A DNA stretch of 64,000 nt from CAUZIZ01 sp965218775 (GCA_965218775.1 CBDCLS010000004.1:1302001-1366000), one strand, 5' to 3'. Shown: positions 55,301-63,372, counted from the stretch's first letter. Notes: generated from the letters alone by a model not told the origin. A program made the numbers and translations.

Positions 55301-57521
55301 AAAACAGATGCCGTCTTTTGAGTTCCCGAGCGAGGGACTCGATGACGTCACCCTTGCCGGACAGTGTCGTCGAGGTCGGGCTGTTGACGGCGGCCAACGA
55401 TACTTCACCCCACTCTTCGCTTTTCAACAGCTCCTCAGCTTCGGTCTCCGAACAGCCGACAGCCAACATTTTCCCTGCTGCTTCGGCAAGTTCCATGCAG
55501 CGCGATCGCTGGAAGATCACTTGCACAGCGTCTTCCAGAGAAAGCGCCCCTGAAACCGATGCCGCGGCAACTTCACCCACGCTGTGCCCCACCACCTTGC
55601 CAGGCTCAATCCCCCACACTCTCAACTGGGCCGCCAGACTCACCTGAAGGCAGAAGAGGGCCGGCTGAGCCACCGATGTTCTCTTCATCCGGGAAGAAGA
55701 TTTTTCACGCAGGAGTTCGCGCCGGATCGACCATCCGGCAACCTTCCGGAACAAGCTGTCGATTCTCTCGGCACAGTCGCGGAAAATCGAAGCACTCGTG
55801 AGCAGCTCACGCCCCATGCCCCACCACTGCGGTCCCTGACCGCTGAAAACAAAAACCGGTTCATCTCCAAGCTCCGAGTTGGCACGGCCCACAGCCGCCC
55901 CCACCTTCTCGCCGCGCGAGAACGCATCCAGCGTTTCGGCCAGTTCCTGCAGGCTCCCCACCACGACAGCCAGCCGCTCCGGGTGGTGGGTTCTTCGGGT
56001 TGCCGCGGTCCAGGCCAGATCCTCCAATGACGGCTTCGGGCTGTCCGACAGGAGTCCGCCATAGGCCGCAGCGAGGGATTGGAGCGCTCCGGAGGAGTGA
56101 GCCGAGAGTGGAACCAGCAGCGGTTTCGCGACGCTTTCGCCGGACTCGCGCGAGCCCTGTTTCGGTTGAGCCGTAGTGCGAGGAGGAGCCTCCAGAATCG
56201 CGGCGGCGTTGGTTCCACCGATTCCATAGGAACAAACCGCGGCCAATCGCCGGTCCTGGTGATCGGGCCAGGGCTCCGACCGGGTCGGAACGGTCAGATT
56301 CAGTTCATCGAAACGTATATCCGGGTTGGCCTCACGGAAATGCAGGTTGGGTGGCACCAGACCGTGCTTGAGCACTAGCGCTGTTTTGATGAGACCTGTG
56401 GCGCCGGCCGCTGGCTCTAGATGCCCGAGGTTGGTCTTGACGGACCCCACGCGCACCCGCTCCCCGTTTGTCCGACCCGCGCCGAAAACTCGACCGATAG
56501 CGTTGGCCTCGATGGGATCCCCGACCGCCGTTCCCGTCCCATGGGCTTCCACGTAGTGAACCTGATCGGGCGCGACTGCGGCCCTGCGACAGCAATCCCG
56601 GAACAAAGCTTCCTGAGACGAGAGCCGCGGCATCATGAGACTGCTCGAGTGTCCGTCTTGGTTGACGGCTGTGCTCCGGATCAACGAGTAGATCCGGTCT
56701 CGGTCTGCCACTGCCAGCGGCTTGAGAACCAGCACGGCGACCCCTTCAGACCGGACGAATCCGTTTGCCGAAGCGTCGAAGGCTTTACATCGTCCGTCGG
56801 GTGAGAGCATCGAGGCCCGAGTGCACCCTACAAACGTCGAGGGCGAGATCAAGAGATTGATTCCCGCAACCAAGGCCAGCGAACTCTCTTTGCCCGCCAG
56901 GCTCTGACAGGCCGAGTGGAGTGCCACCAGAGAGGACGAACAAGCGGTGTCGATGGTCTGACTAGGGCCCAAGAGGTCGAAGAAATAGGAGAGGCGGTTG
57001 GACAGCATGCAGGCAGCTTTACCGGAGACGCTGTGAGCATCAACGGTCGTCAGATCCGGTACGGTATGCTGAATCTGGCTGTAGTCCTGGTTGGAGGCAC
57101 CCACGAAAACCCCGGTCGAGCTCCCCTTGAGCTGATCCGTCCTCAGTCCAGCGTCTTCGATCGCCTCCCAGGTGACCTCGAGCAGCAGTCGCTGCTGGGG
57201 ATCCATCTCTCTTGCTTCTCGCGGGGATATCTCAAAGAAATCAGCATCGAAACGGTCGATTCCTTCTATGAACCCGCCCCAGCGGCTGGTGCTTTTTCCC
57301 AGTCCCGGTGGGTCCGAGGCGTCATGGAACGAGGGCAGGTTCCAACGGTCTTCGGGTACCTCGCTGATCGCATCCACTCCGCCACACAACAATTGCCACA
57401 AAGCCACCGGGTCATGGACCCCACCTGGAAGCCGGCAACCGATTCCGATCACCGCAACAGGCTCCGACTCAACCTGCGACAGCCCCGGCAGAGTGGACTT
57501 CGGTTCGGACATTGGCGACAT
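49398..57521 (-). CDS. Reducing type I polyketide synthase fused to a truncated LpxL-type acyltransferase
   Basis: 2707 residues from the ATG at 57521 (ribosome site AAGGCGG). Domains in order: ketosynthase 20-440 (DTACSSS near 193, EAHGTGT, KTNLGHLE); acyltransferase 555-850 (GHSVGE near 647, EYSFHSPMM); dehydratase 925-1190 (DHRVRGEVILP near 949, HPVLTDCCSQ); methyltransferase-like 1330-1560 with a weak SAM motif (LLLGAGTA); enoylreductase about 1790-2110 (SGGVGMAAIQ); ketoreductase about 2130-2370 (TGGLGGFG, YASAN); ACP with GMDSLMGLEL near 2457. From about 2560 the protein is LpxL/HtrB-like, with FVSGHLGHWE near 2676 (HxxxxE catalytic pair). It stops after DNPHLEE at the IS256 edge, with the second half of that domain missing. 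Likely an iterative fatty-acyl-making synthase. Confidence 0.9.
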   Translation of the reverse strand: MSPMSEPKSTLPGLSQVESEPVAVIGIGCRLPGGVHDPVALWQLLCGGVDAISEVPEDRWNLPSFHDASDPPGLGKSTSRWGGFIEGIDRFDADFFEISPREAREMDPQQRLLLEVTWEAIEDAGLRTDQLKGSSTGVFVGASNQDYSQIQHTVPDLTTVDAHSVSGKAACMLSNRLSYFFDLLGPSQTIDTACSSSLVALHSACQSLAGKESSLALVAGINLLISPSTFVGCTRASMLSPDGRCKAFDASANGFVRSEGVAVLVLKPLAVADRDRIYSLIRSTAVNQDGHSSSLMMPRLSSQEALFRDCCRRAAVAPDQVHYVEAHGTGTAVGDPIEANAIGRVFGAGRTNGERVRVGSVKTNLGHLEPAAGATGLIKTALVLKHGLVPPNLHFREANPDIRFDELNLTVPTRSEPWPDHQDRRLAAVCSYGIGGTNAAAILEAPPRTTAQPKQGSRESGESVAKPLLVPLSAHSSGALQSLAAAYGGLLSDSPKPSLEDLAWTAATRRTHHPERLAVVVGSLQELAETLDAFSRGEKVGAAVGRANSELGDEPVFVFSGQGPQWWGMGRELLTSASIFRDCAERIDSLFRKVAGWSIRRELLREKSSSRMKRTSVAQPALFCLQVSLAAQLRVWGIEPGKVVGHSVGEVAAASVSGALSLEDAVQVIFQRSRCMELAEAAGKMLAVGCSETEAEELLKSEEWGEVSLAAVNSPTSTTLSGKGDVIESLARELKRRHLFCRFLPLEYSFHSPMMEPVRDLLRGSLTNLRPQPCTIPMVSTVLGRKVDGTELDADYWWRNVREPVRFGDAIGELLLQRESVYVELGPEPVLASSILDCAAQGRRAVTVVPTLEPSVPDRQAALSSLGQLYTLGFPVRWEKLLPTGKLTRLPTYPWQGESFWAEPEEGRQHRLAPLHQFLGRPQPGPEPSWTLSLGREDLEGLFSDHRVRGEVILPAALFLESFVSAANQVLETSDLIVERFRVSSPCFLSDEGPTSIRTTLRTENSELTLHTRGPGQTSWTARCFARTRRLESRDQALTENLDRLRNRCPVEIAPAEGYANLKDIGLDHGPAFRGVEKVWSGSEEALGRISAPQEISSTLGECWLHPVLTDCCSQTLVFHVARKATHSRLFLPVSIQEVRVHQRLDEAFWCHTTIRARGRVSIVADFRLYDDSGQLLGALSEVRFQEADKGGFRPSAEHILQQEWLLDPALPGVPLRGDRLQALDSAVATAATQASAVGLDVQQADFRQDAQNRLIPLLARLLRGAWPDGPPLRDPEMEEGEEPAASFPGGVLEHCLTVLDETGWLDRAGQRWLQPRDSVAPELLPGVIGTLLADHPDQAAVLRIFCRILDYLRLTLGGETVDWSLTGTLRDDVEELTEGSSDSRLSGFLLDALINTQRAYQDSIPVRILLLGAGTAISARPILYKTTPEMTCTVADPAADIVTVLKERWQSLSSVNFLELDGEYCPIDQGLPPNFFSVVIVADIALADRNEKTAGQIGNLLVPGGDLIVLGRSAETPFQKFLFGMLQLLDTPDRSRPPLPSPPGVDLLKRFEGPGWARAATGSVGDLRLTCLTRTEGTGLGQDVIARLPDQPADSWLILADDGGVGQSIVKQLEQLGQECLVVENAGAFWAPDGGDSPESPVYSHVRDLLEHRDRPHGDLRGVIYLWGRNSPTLSQGLDLPVDQMLDASMRLAELVTALDDLQLVPPPRLWVVTRGAHASNGTTPDVVQSPLWGFGRVLTREYPRFRPSRVDLSDQPSQLEIASLCRDLCESGEEDETLLRGSLRWVSRYQRCRPKGNHSSHEQTPFKLTIPEPGSLDRLVLAGAPRVAPGPGQLEIETTATGINFADLMKILGIYPGLQDGPVALGEECAGTIVRLGPEVDWLKVGDRVVAAPPFAAGNFVTTSATLAWKVPDGIHLEAAAAIPIAFLTAHYALNHVGRLQDGERVLIHSASGGVGMAAIQLARQKRAEIFATAGTPEKRHFLQLLGLSEVMDSRTLTFADEIMERTAGEGIDLVLNSLAGDAIDLGLSVLRENGRFLEIGKRDIYLDRPVRLRPFRKQLAFTSIDMNAILRQQPDLIRELSAEILEGFGTGDLRPIPYRVFPVAEAPAALKSMARARHIGKLVLSTVEAPPPSTSLATPLRFREDGTYLVTGGLGGFGLEAASWIVDQGGGHLVLLGRNPPSSESASRIAKLEGRGAQVAVEYADVADAEDLTRVLRRVEKSAPPLRGVFHAAAVFDDSITRNLSRDRLLKVWKPKLQGAWNLHCQTTHCPLDYFVVFSSLAAFIGHAGQAAYASANAFLDGLASFRRQQRQAATSVAWGVIKEVGYASRNPEALSGMESMGVLGINPRRALTMLGKSLRENAVHAAVFKMDWQRWDASGASWVPNRVKRLVPAHASGGQEARSSDFLSRISSTPVEERQFLFEDLLLETLGRLLGKNSEKLDRSKPVTELGMDSLMGLELRNWVETELVLSLPTVELLKGPSLTQIATFLVKQRSSDDGKTTTSESPPQLPMVPPGARQPIRESRAMATAMNNRGQIVGDEAPRRGVRNRRSRLRSLSEYALARGMCSLIGSLPPQVAETVASRLLPPLASGLLTRHRRRAFHNLELAFGPGDHRPTLRKMYGHLGKMFLDFLIRSRSAGGGYSIEVAPESDSIGEELKRLESPYIFVSGHLGHWEVLAADASHLGFPCHCVARRLDNPHLEE

Positions 57522-57587
57522 ATTACCGCCTTGAACGTGGGTCCGTCGAGAACTCGGTGCCCTCAACCCCCTCAACCTGAACCGAAC

Positions 57588-57773
57588 TCAGCGCCTTCTC
57601 CGCTGCCAACGGAGAACGGCCCAAAGGGCCAGAGCTTGGATCAACGGAACGACAGCGGTCGCGGCAGCCGTCTCCCAGTTTAGATTCCAATAGCCCGCAA
57701 CCAGGTAGGTGAGGAAGATCCTGGCCAGAAAAAAGAGAATCGCCAGTCCGATCCAGAGCTTCAGAAAAAGCAT
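57588..57773 (-). CDS. Small membrane protein (61 aa)
   Basis: Two hydrophobic helices (LKLWIGLAILFFLARIF and VVPLIQALALWAVLRW) and a basic tail RRRR. It overlaps the end of the heptosyltransferase gene by 13 bases and precedes the polyketide synthase by 66 bases, all on the reverse strand. It could be a membrane partner of the synthase or LPS enzymes. No family recognised. Confidence 0.6.
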   Translation of the reverse strand: MLFLKLWIGLAILFFLARIFLTYLVAGYWNLNWETAAATAVVPLIQALALWAVLRWQRRRR

Positions 57774-58897
57774 CGCTGGTCGGCTCCGGCCAGGATACCG
57801 GAGATCGCTCCGATCACGGTCTTCGGTTCCAGACTTTCCATGCAGGGTTCACGGCAGCGTCTTCGAAGGTCTGCCCAGGATCGGTAGTAGGGTTGACACA
57901 TTCGGCACCCGGGTGCGACCAGGATTCGCGACCTATCCAGCGGACGGGGACCGACGCGTTCTGGGTCGGTCGGTCCAAATATTCCGACGACCGGAGTCTC
58001 CCCGGCCGAGGCAATGTGCAACGGTCCTGTGTCCCCGCCGACGACCACTGTTGCCAAGCCGAACAGACTGATCAGCTCCCCCAGCGTCAATTCACCGAAA
58101 GACGACGCCAACTGGATTCTCTCAGAAACAATGGAGTCCAGCTCGAGTGCCAATCCGGCGTCGGTCTTGGACCCGATCAGGACCACTCCCAGACCGCGGT
58201 CGATCAGCCATCGAGCGGTCTCGGCCCAGTTGCGCAGCGGCCACCTCTTCTCGGGTCGGCCTGCGGCCGGGATCAAGCAGGCGAATGGTCTTGAGATGCC
58301 TGAGTCTTTCAGCCAGTCGCGTACTCGCGCGTCTTTTCGGGCGCAAGAGGGCAGGAAGAGGCGAGGTTGCTCGGGATCGGAGATTCCGAGCAGCGCCGTT
58401 GACTCGAAAGAGGCGTCCACCGCGTGACGCCGTACGTTCTTCCGCTGCGGGACCCTGTTCCTCAAGGGAAAACGGCCCCGGCCGATCTTGATCCGCGCGT
58501 GGCAGAACTCGAGTGTCAGATAGCTCCGGAGACGCCCCTGGAGGTCGATTGCAGCGTCGTAGGTTTCCTCTCGGAGCTGGCCTAGGAAACGAAAAAGGCC
58601 ACTCACGTGGCCGCCCCGCGGCCGGGCGGCGGGGGGAAATGGATCCCGAGGAAATCGAATCAGGCGGTCGACGTCGGGATGCTCTTCCAGAAGATCTGCG
58701 AATCCAGAATCGACCGCCCAGCTGATTCGCGCTCCCGTCTCGAGTCGAAGATGATGAACCAGGGCGGTGGTGTGGACGATGTCCCCAATCGAGGAGAACT
58801 TGATGAGCAGGATCGAGTCCAGCTCCCGAGGCAAAGGAGAACCGGACAGCCGCTCCAGAGGCGGTGAGCCGGAAGGTGTCGGGTTCTTACCGTCCAT
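57761..58897 (-). CDS. Glycosyltransferase family 9 (LPS heptosyltransferase-like)
   Basis: 378 residues. The N-terminus ILLIKFSSIGDIVHT and the C-terminal GGDTGPLHIASAGETPVVGIFGPT (GDTGPLHIA, IFGPT) are the WaaC/WaaF hallmarks. Transfers L-glycero-D-manno-heptose, or a related sugar, to Kdo or heptose of the core on the cytoplasmic side. The variant among WaaC/WaaF/WaaQ is not decided. First gene of the reverse-strand unit with the small membrane protein and the polyketide synthase. Confidence 0.9.
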   Translation of the reverse strand: MDGKNPTPSGSPPLERLSGSPLPRELDSILLIKFSSIGDIVHTTALVHHLRLETGARISWAVDSGFADLLEEHPDVDRLIRFPRDPFPPAARPRGGHVSGLFRFLGQLREETYDAAIDLQGRLRSYLTLEFCHARIKIGRGRFPLRNRVPQRKNVRRHAVDASFESTALLGISDPEQPRLFLPSCARKDARVRDWLKDSGISRPFACLIPAAGRPEKRWPLRNWAETARWLIDRGLGVVLIGSKTDAGLALELDSIVSERIQLASSFGELTLGELISLFGLATVVVGGDTGPLHIASAGETPVVGIFGPTDPERVGPRPLDRSRILVAPGCRMCQPYYRSWADLRRRCREPCMESLEPKTVIGAISGILAGADQRCFF

Positions 58898-58977
58898 TAG
58901 AAGAGCCCTGACGAGAGTTCACTAAGAACGCTAGCTTAGCAGCCGAATCAGAGTACCATCAAGAGACCGCCAGTGAG

Positions 58978-59706
58978 TTGCTTCCCAACGCTGGAGTCGC
59001 CAGAATTGAGCGAATGCGTATCGGGACCGTTGCGGTCAACCTGGCAAGTGTATTCCTCCGTTGGTTCATTTATTGCTACTTTTCATCCCTGAAAACGGCA
59101 ATCCTCTTGCCCAACGGTCGACGAATACTCCCCCGAGATTACCGATTCAGTTCCGAAGTGGTTGCTCACAGCGAACGGGACGATCTCGCGTTGGTCAGAA
59201 TGTGCTTCGAGTCGTCATTTGTCACTTTGGTCGCGAAGGGTCGAGATGGGAACTGGGCAACTCTAGTTCTGGAGTCGATCGGTTACCGCGTCGTCCGGGG
59301 ATCCTCACTCCGTGACGGACAGAAGGCTCTTACCAAGCTCGTACGCGAGCTCCGGGCGTCGAATCTGCCAGCCGTCATCTGCGTCGACGGCCCCCTTGGA
59401 CCCCAGGGAGTTGCCAAGCCAGGCATTCTGTGGTGTGCCAGAGAGACCGGGCGAACCCTGATTCCATTGGGAACAGCGGCACGACCCCGACTGGTATTCC
59501 GCAAAACCTGGTCAGGTATCTTTCTTCCCCTCCCCTTTGCTCGAGTCGTGATCGCGCTGAGCGAACCCATGGTGGTTTCTGCGGAGACTCCTGATGCAGA
59601 ATTCCCGAAAATCCTAGCGCGGGTCAACAGAGAAATGGAGCAGTCGCGAATCCGGGCAGAAAGTTTTCTCTCCGGGGAGGGACCCGGGGAGACAGGCGCG
59701 GTGTAA
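58978..59706 (+). CDS. DUF374 lysophospholipid acyltransferase-superfamily protein
   Basis: About 240 residues (TTG 58978 or ATG 59014). The N-terminal hydrophobic segment is followed by the conserved ESIGYRVVRGSS, CVDGPLGPQGVAKPG and LPLPFARVVIALSEP blocks of DUF374. Members are thought to acylate lipid A or phospholipid precursors and often sit beside Kdo transferase genes. The usual HxxxxD pair is HSERDD here. Here it may provide an acyltransferase independent of the damaged synthase fusion. It diverges from the heptosyltransferase gene. Confidence 0.82.
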   Translation: MLPNAGVARIERMRIGTVAVNLASVFLRWFIYCYFSSLKTAILLPNGRRILPRDYRFSSEVVAHSERDDLALVRMCFESSFVTLVAKGRDGNWATLVLESIGYRVVRGSSLRDGQKALTKLVRELRASNLPAVICVDGPLGPQGVAKPGILWCARETGRTLIPLGTAARPRLVFRKTWSGIFLPLPFARVVIALSEPMVVSAETPDAEFPKILARVNREMEQSRIRAESFLSGEGPGETGAV

Positions 59707-59742
59707 CCGTGAAGAAACTTTGGTCGTTTGCTAACGTGATGA

Positions 59743-61179
59743 GTGAAGGTGCCTGATCGACGAAATCGCCAGAGACCGCGGATGGTTTTTCTTTCTCGCA
59801 CTCTGGCGGTACTCGCCGTATTGATCTGGTTCTTCCCGAGTGATGTGCTGGAACTGGTGGCCCGTCAGCGACCTGTCCTGCTGGGTCGCTACTCCGTGGA
59901 ACGCTTCACTCTGTACCTGGCATTAACCGCTCTACTGATCCAGCTAGCTCTACTTCTTTCCCGGTCATGGAGAAGCCGGAAATCGCTGCTCTTTGGGATG
60001 ATCACTCCCTGGCTGCTCCTGCTCCTGGTCCTGACCGTTACCGACCTCGCACTTCGATGGCTGGTGACTCCGAGATATCGACAGGAGCGGTTGAGCAGGC
60101 GGTCCGACTGGCCTTCGGCCAGGGTCGGTATCGATTTGCGAACCCGGCCGCCGAATCACCGCTATGAAGTGACGTATTCCGACCGTCCGAAGACGCACAG
60201 ATCCTACCCGATCACCCCTGCTGGCTACCCGACGGTTCAGGCCGACCTGTCCACCGACGCCCGGGGATACCGCAATCGGAGAGCCCTGGAGAGGGCCGAC
60301 ATCCTCGCGATTGGAGATTCTTTCACCGAGGGGTCTCGAGTATGCGATGAACAGACCTGGCCAGTCCTGATCTCCGACAGACTCAAAACCACGGTCTACG
60401 TGGCGGGGACATCAGGAGCCTCTCTCTCCGACTATCTGCTGACGCTCCAGACTTTGGGGCCAAGCTTGGAGCCGCGGCTCGTCCTGCTGATGTTCTGCGA
60501 GGGAAACGATTTTAGCGGGCGGTCGCGAGGCTCCTGGAGCGGACTCAAGCGCGGAAGTCCTTTGATCGCACGCCTGAAAGTAGGGATGATCCGGCTGTTG
60601 GGACCGCTAAGGGCGTCGACAGAGCTGGATGACGACGGCCTTTTTTCCTGGATGCCGATCACTCTTGAAACCGGTGAACGACCCCACTCTTATGCTTTTA
60701 GATCGGGACATCTTGCGCGCCTGTATCAGGAGCCGGTCGAGTTCTCCCACTCCTCGGTCTGGCAGGAAACGTCGAGACTTCTCAGAGAGATCGTCCGAGA
60801 GGTCGGTGCGCAGAAGTCTCGTCTCGTCCTGATCTATGCTCCCAACAAGCCACATGTGGTTTTGCCTCTGGTCAAGGATCAGTTGCCAGCTGAGCCGCTA
60901 CGGAAATTCGTTGCCTACAGAGAGAAGGGACTGCCTTCGGCGGCCCTTTTCAAGGAGCTCCTCTTTGAGTACCTGGACACCAAGGAGGAGGCGATAGGCG
61001 ACTTTTGTAAAGAGCACGATGTCGAGTTCCTGAGCACGACCAGGTCACTTCGCCAGCGGATGGAGATCGGTGAACAGATTCACTACACTTATGATCAGCA
61101 TTGGACGGCGCTGGGCCATGCGGCCGTAGCAGACCTGCTGGCGAACTACCTCAATCGCACAATGGCTGACGGAATCTAG
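59743..61179 (+). CDS. SGNH hydrolase-type membrane protein
   Basis: 478 residues from GTG 59743 (ATG at 59782 is in frame). Three or four N-terminal membrane segments lead into an SGNH domain: AIGDSFTEG (catalytic serine), a GND-type motif in EGNDFSG, and DQHWTALGHAAVAD (Asp-x-x-His). Such proteins remove or transfer acyl (often acetyl) groups on surface polysaccharides. Context suggests LPS or polysaccharide decoration. A decayed partial copy lies at 62050. Confidence 0.8.
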   Translation: MKVPDRRNRQRPRMVFLSRTLAVLAVLIWFFPSDVLELVARQRPVLLGRYSVERFTLYLALTALLIQLALLLSRSWRSRKSLLFGMITPWLLLLLVLTVTDLALRWLVTPRYRQERLSRRSDWPSARVGIDLRTRPPNHRYEVTYSDRPKTHRSYPITPAGYPTVQADLSTDARGYRNRRALERADILAIGDSFTEGSRVCDEQTWPVLISDRLKTTVYVAGTSGASLSDYLLTLQTLGPSLEPRLVLLMFCEGNDFSGRSRGSWSGLKRGSPLIARLKVGMIRLLGPLRASTELDDDGLFSWMPITLETGERPHSYAFRSGHLARLYQEPVEFSHSSVWQETSRLLREIVREVGAQKSRLVLIYAPNKPHVVLPLVKDQLPAEPLRKFVAYREKGLPSAALFKELLFEYLDTKEEAIGDFCKEHDVEFLSTTRSLRQRMEIGEQIHYTYDQHWTALGHAAVADLLANYLNRTMADGI

Positions 61180-61400
61180 CTCGGATTAGACAGTACAGCG
61201 GAAAAGGCGGCGAATTTCACTGGGTGCGAAACGAACCCGGTAACGCGATCCGGCAGGCCACTCGGTAGTTTTCAGAGTTCAGTATTCAGCGACCTACAGT
61301 TCAGTCATTGGGGTGCGTGCCTGCGCCTACGCCACGACAGGAAGATCCCGCCCGCACGGCGTTTGACATCCGCTGCCGTGGCCGATATGAACGTCCTGTC

Positions 61401-61958
61401 GTGGTGCTCAATCCCCTCAGGTGGTGGAACTGGTGGCTTACGCCCATCGCTCCGGCTTCAATCGGCCTGGTGTACCTCTGTGCCAGCCGAGGATGGTTGT
61501 TCCTCCTCGCAAAGCCAAATCTGGAATGGTTGGCCATTCCATTAACGTCCTTCGCATGTGGAGCGTTTCTGAACAACGCGGTGACTCGTTGGGATCCCCT
61601 GCAACTGATGCTCGCTTGCGTGTCGGCGGCATTCCTCTGCCGGGAGATCCACTTCGCGGGGACCAGTATTGGAGTCTATGTGGTCTTGGTGTTCTTGGGG
61701 GTGTGGGCGATCCTCTGGCGCGATCGTCTAGTAGTGCCTCTAGAGCGCGGCCAGGTGAAGTCCTGGCTCGCTATTGCGGCGACCATGTATCTGCTCTCAC
61801 AACTGATTGCACGCCGAGTGTTCGCCGAGAGGCATCTGGGCCTCCTCCCGAATGAAGACAGTCTTCACGTCGAGTTGGAAGAATTCTGCGAGACAGTTGC
61901 ACATCTGTGCTTGATCGTGACCAGCTTCGCAGGCCGTTTTGGCCCGATAGGTCGATAG
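61401..61958 (+). CDS. Membrane protein, unknown (about 185 aa)
   Basis: Several hydrophobic segments (PIAPASIGLVYLCA, VVLVFLGVWAILW, HLCLIVTSFAG). The frame opens at 61308 but the first 30 codons look non-coding; GTG 61401 or 61404 before LNPLRWWNWWL is preferred. The terminal part has acidic residues (EDSLHVELEEF). No family recognised. Confidence 0.6.
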   Translation: MVLNPLRWWNWWLTPIAPASIGLVYLCASRGWLFLLAKPNLEWLAIPLTSFACGAFLNNAVTRWDPLQLMLACVSAAFLCREIHFAGTSIGVYVVLVFLGVWAILWRDRLVVPLERGQVKSWLAIAATMYLLSQLIARRVFAERHLGLLPNEDSLHVELEEFCETVAHLCLIVTSFAGRFGPIGR

Positions 61959-62049
61959 GCAATCCAGCTTCGCGAATGGAAGAGCTCTCTGGAGAAACTG
62001 AGGACCATCCCACGGGCATTGATTCGCCTTCCTTTCCCCATTTTTTTCG

Positions 62050-62210
62050 AACCCACCGGGATTACCGCAATCGGAAAGCCCTGGAGACGACGGACATCCT
62101 CGCGATTCGAGATTCTTTCACCGAGGGGGTCCCGACTATCCGATGGACAGACGTGGCCAGTCCTGGGCATTGTCAACTCAAGCGACGGTCGTCAACATTG
62201 GCTGGATGAA
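62050..62210 (+). pseudogene. Relic of an SGNH hydrolase gene
   Basis: Matches 60260-60400 of the upstream SGNH gene, for example GGGATTACCGCAATCGGA, CATCCTCGCGATT and GATTCTTTCACCGAGGGG. The catalytic motif is AIRDSFTEG instead of AIGDSFTEG and the frame is broken. It suggests a lost second paralogue. Confidence 0.7.
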
Positions 62211-62214
62211 TTCA

Positions 62215-62400
62215 CTATGTCGAGGCTATCGCTTCCCACCTGAAACCATCAGTCACGCGCACAGGTTGTACTATCGATTTGCCTTGATCCTGGGAGACGT
62301 AGAGGATCTACTCGCTGAGCGTGGCGTCCTTGTCTCCTATGAGGCGATTTGATACTGGAGCCGGAAGTTCGGCCCGACCTATGCTCCTCAGCCCCTGCGT
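62215..62400 (+). pseudogene. Relic of an IS6-family transposase N-terminus
   Basis: One frame reads YRFPPETISHAHRLYYRF, DVEDLLAERGVLVSYEAI, a TGA stop at 62350-62352, then YWSRKFGPTYAPQPLRR. This is the helix-turn-helix start of IS6/IS26-type transposases, with a likely CGA-to-TGA change. The catalytic domain is absent. Confidence 0.75.
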
Positions 62401-62466
62401 CGTTCGTCCTTTCCAGAGGTCGTCAGGCGGATATCGAACGGCAATTTCTATGCGGTGAAGTCGCCT

Positions 62467-63372
62467 ATGGGAATCAAGAAGAGGATCAGGTGGTGGCGGA
62501 AGCAAGTCAGGAAGTTGGCGTATCATCGGCGGCGCATCTGGTCGGCAAAGGAAGCGGGCTTGAAGCTAGCCCTCATCGTCCAAGAAGGCACGTCCGCTGC
62601 TATCGGAAAGATCGGACGGGTCGAGTCGCAAGCGCTACGCCTATACCTCAAACACCAGTCGCAGCCGAAAAGCATCTGTTGGGGAAGAGAGGGGGAGCGT
62701 TTGCATAAGAATGCTGGGGTCTTCCCACCTCGACCGGAAGCTTATCGAACGTTTTGCGAAGTATTCCTCGAATCACTGGAACACGTGTCGCATCTGGCGG
62801 TGTGGCACACTCCGGGAGAAAGCAAGGTCGTCAACAGCTATATGCCGAACGCCGAACTTCTTGAACTCGAAGCCTTAGTCAACACTAAGCATTTCGCAGT
62901 CTGGACCCAGCACTTGGCAGCGAAGTCTGTGTTGATAATCCATCCATTTGCCCAATCCGTGGAGAAGCAGTTTCAGCGTCGAGAAAAGCTCTGGCCTGAG
63001 CTGCCAGGAATCCTTCCAGACTTTCAGCTTCAAACGATACAAACCCCGTTGTCTGCAGCGCTCGTCGAGTCGCCCTACCCGGACTGGATGCGAGGTCTAG
63101 AGAGCTTGAAGAAGGAAATGGCCGGCAAAGCTTTTGATGTGGCTTTGATCGGAGCAGGTGCATGGTCGTTGCCTCTAGCCTCTCATGCAAGAATGTTGGG
63201 AAAGATTGGTATCCATCTGGGTGGCATCACACAGATTCTGTTTGGGATCAAAGGAGGGCGGTGGGATAGGGAGGACCCGATATCTTCACAGTACAACGAG
63301 TATTGGGTAAGGCCATCAGAGACGGAGACGCCCGCGAATGTAGAGATCATCGAGAAAGGATGTTATTGGTAG
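62467..63372 (+). CDS. GT-D fold glycosyltransferase-like protein
   Basis: About 300 residues, ATG 62467 (GTG 62455 also in frame, but the upstream part is IS6 relic). Features resemble GT-D enzymes: AIGKIGRVES near the start (position of the acidic metal motif), SVLIIHPFAQSVEKQF, PDFQLQTIQTPLS and the strongly conserved FDVALIGAGAWSLPLA, GKIGIHLGGITQILFGIKG. Such proteins act on surface polysaccharides or glycoproteins. Identification rests on pattern recall, so treat it as probable. Confidence 0.6.
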   Translation: MGIKKRIRWWRKQVRKLAYHRRRIWSAKEAGLKLALIVQEGTSAAIGKIGRVESQALRLYLKHQSQPKSICWGREGERLHKNAGVFPPRPEAYRTFCEVFLESLEHVSHLAVWHTPGESKVVNSYMPNAELLELEALVNTKHFAVWTQHLAAKSVLIIHPFAQSVEKQFQRREKLWPELPGILPDFQLQTIQTPLSAALVESPYPDWMRGLESLKKEMAGKAFDVALIGAGAWSLPLASHARMLGKIGIHLGGITQILFGIKGGRWDREDPISSQYNEYWVRPSETETPANVEIIEKGCYW

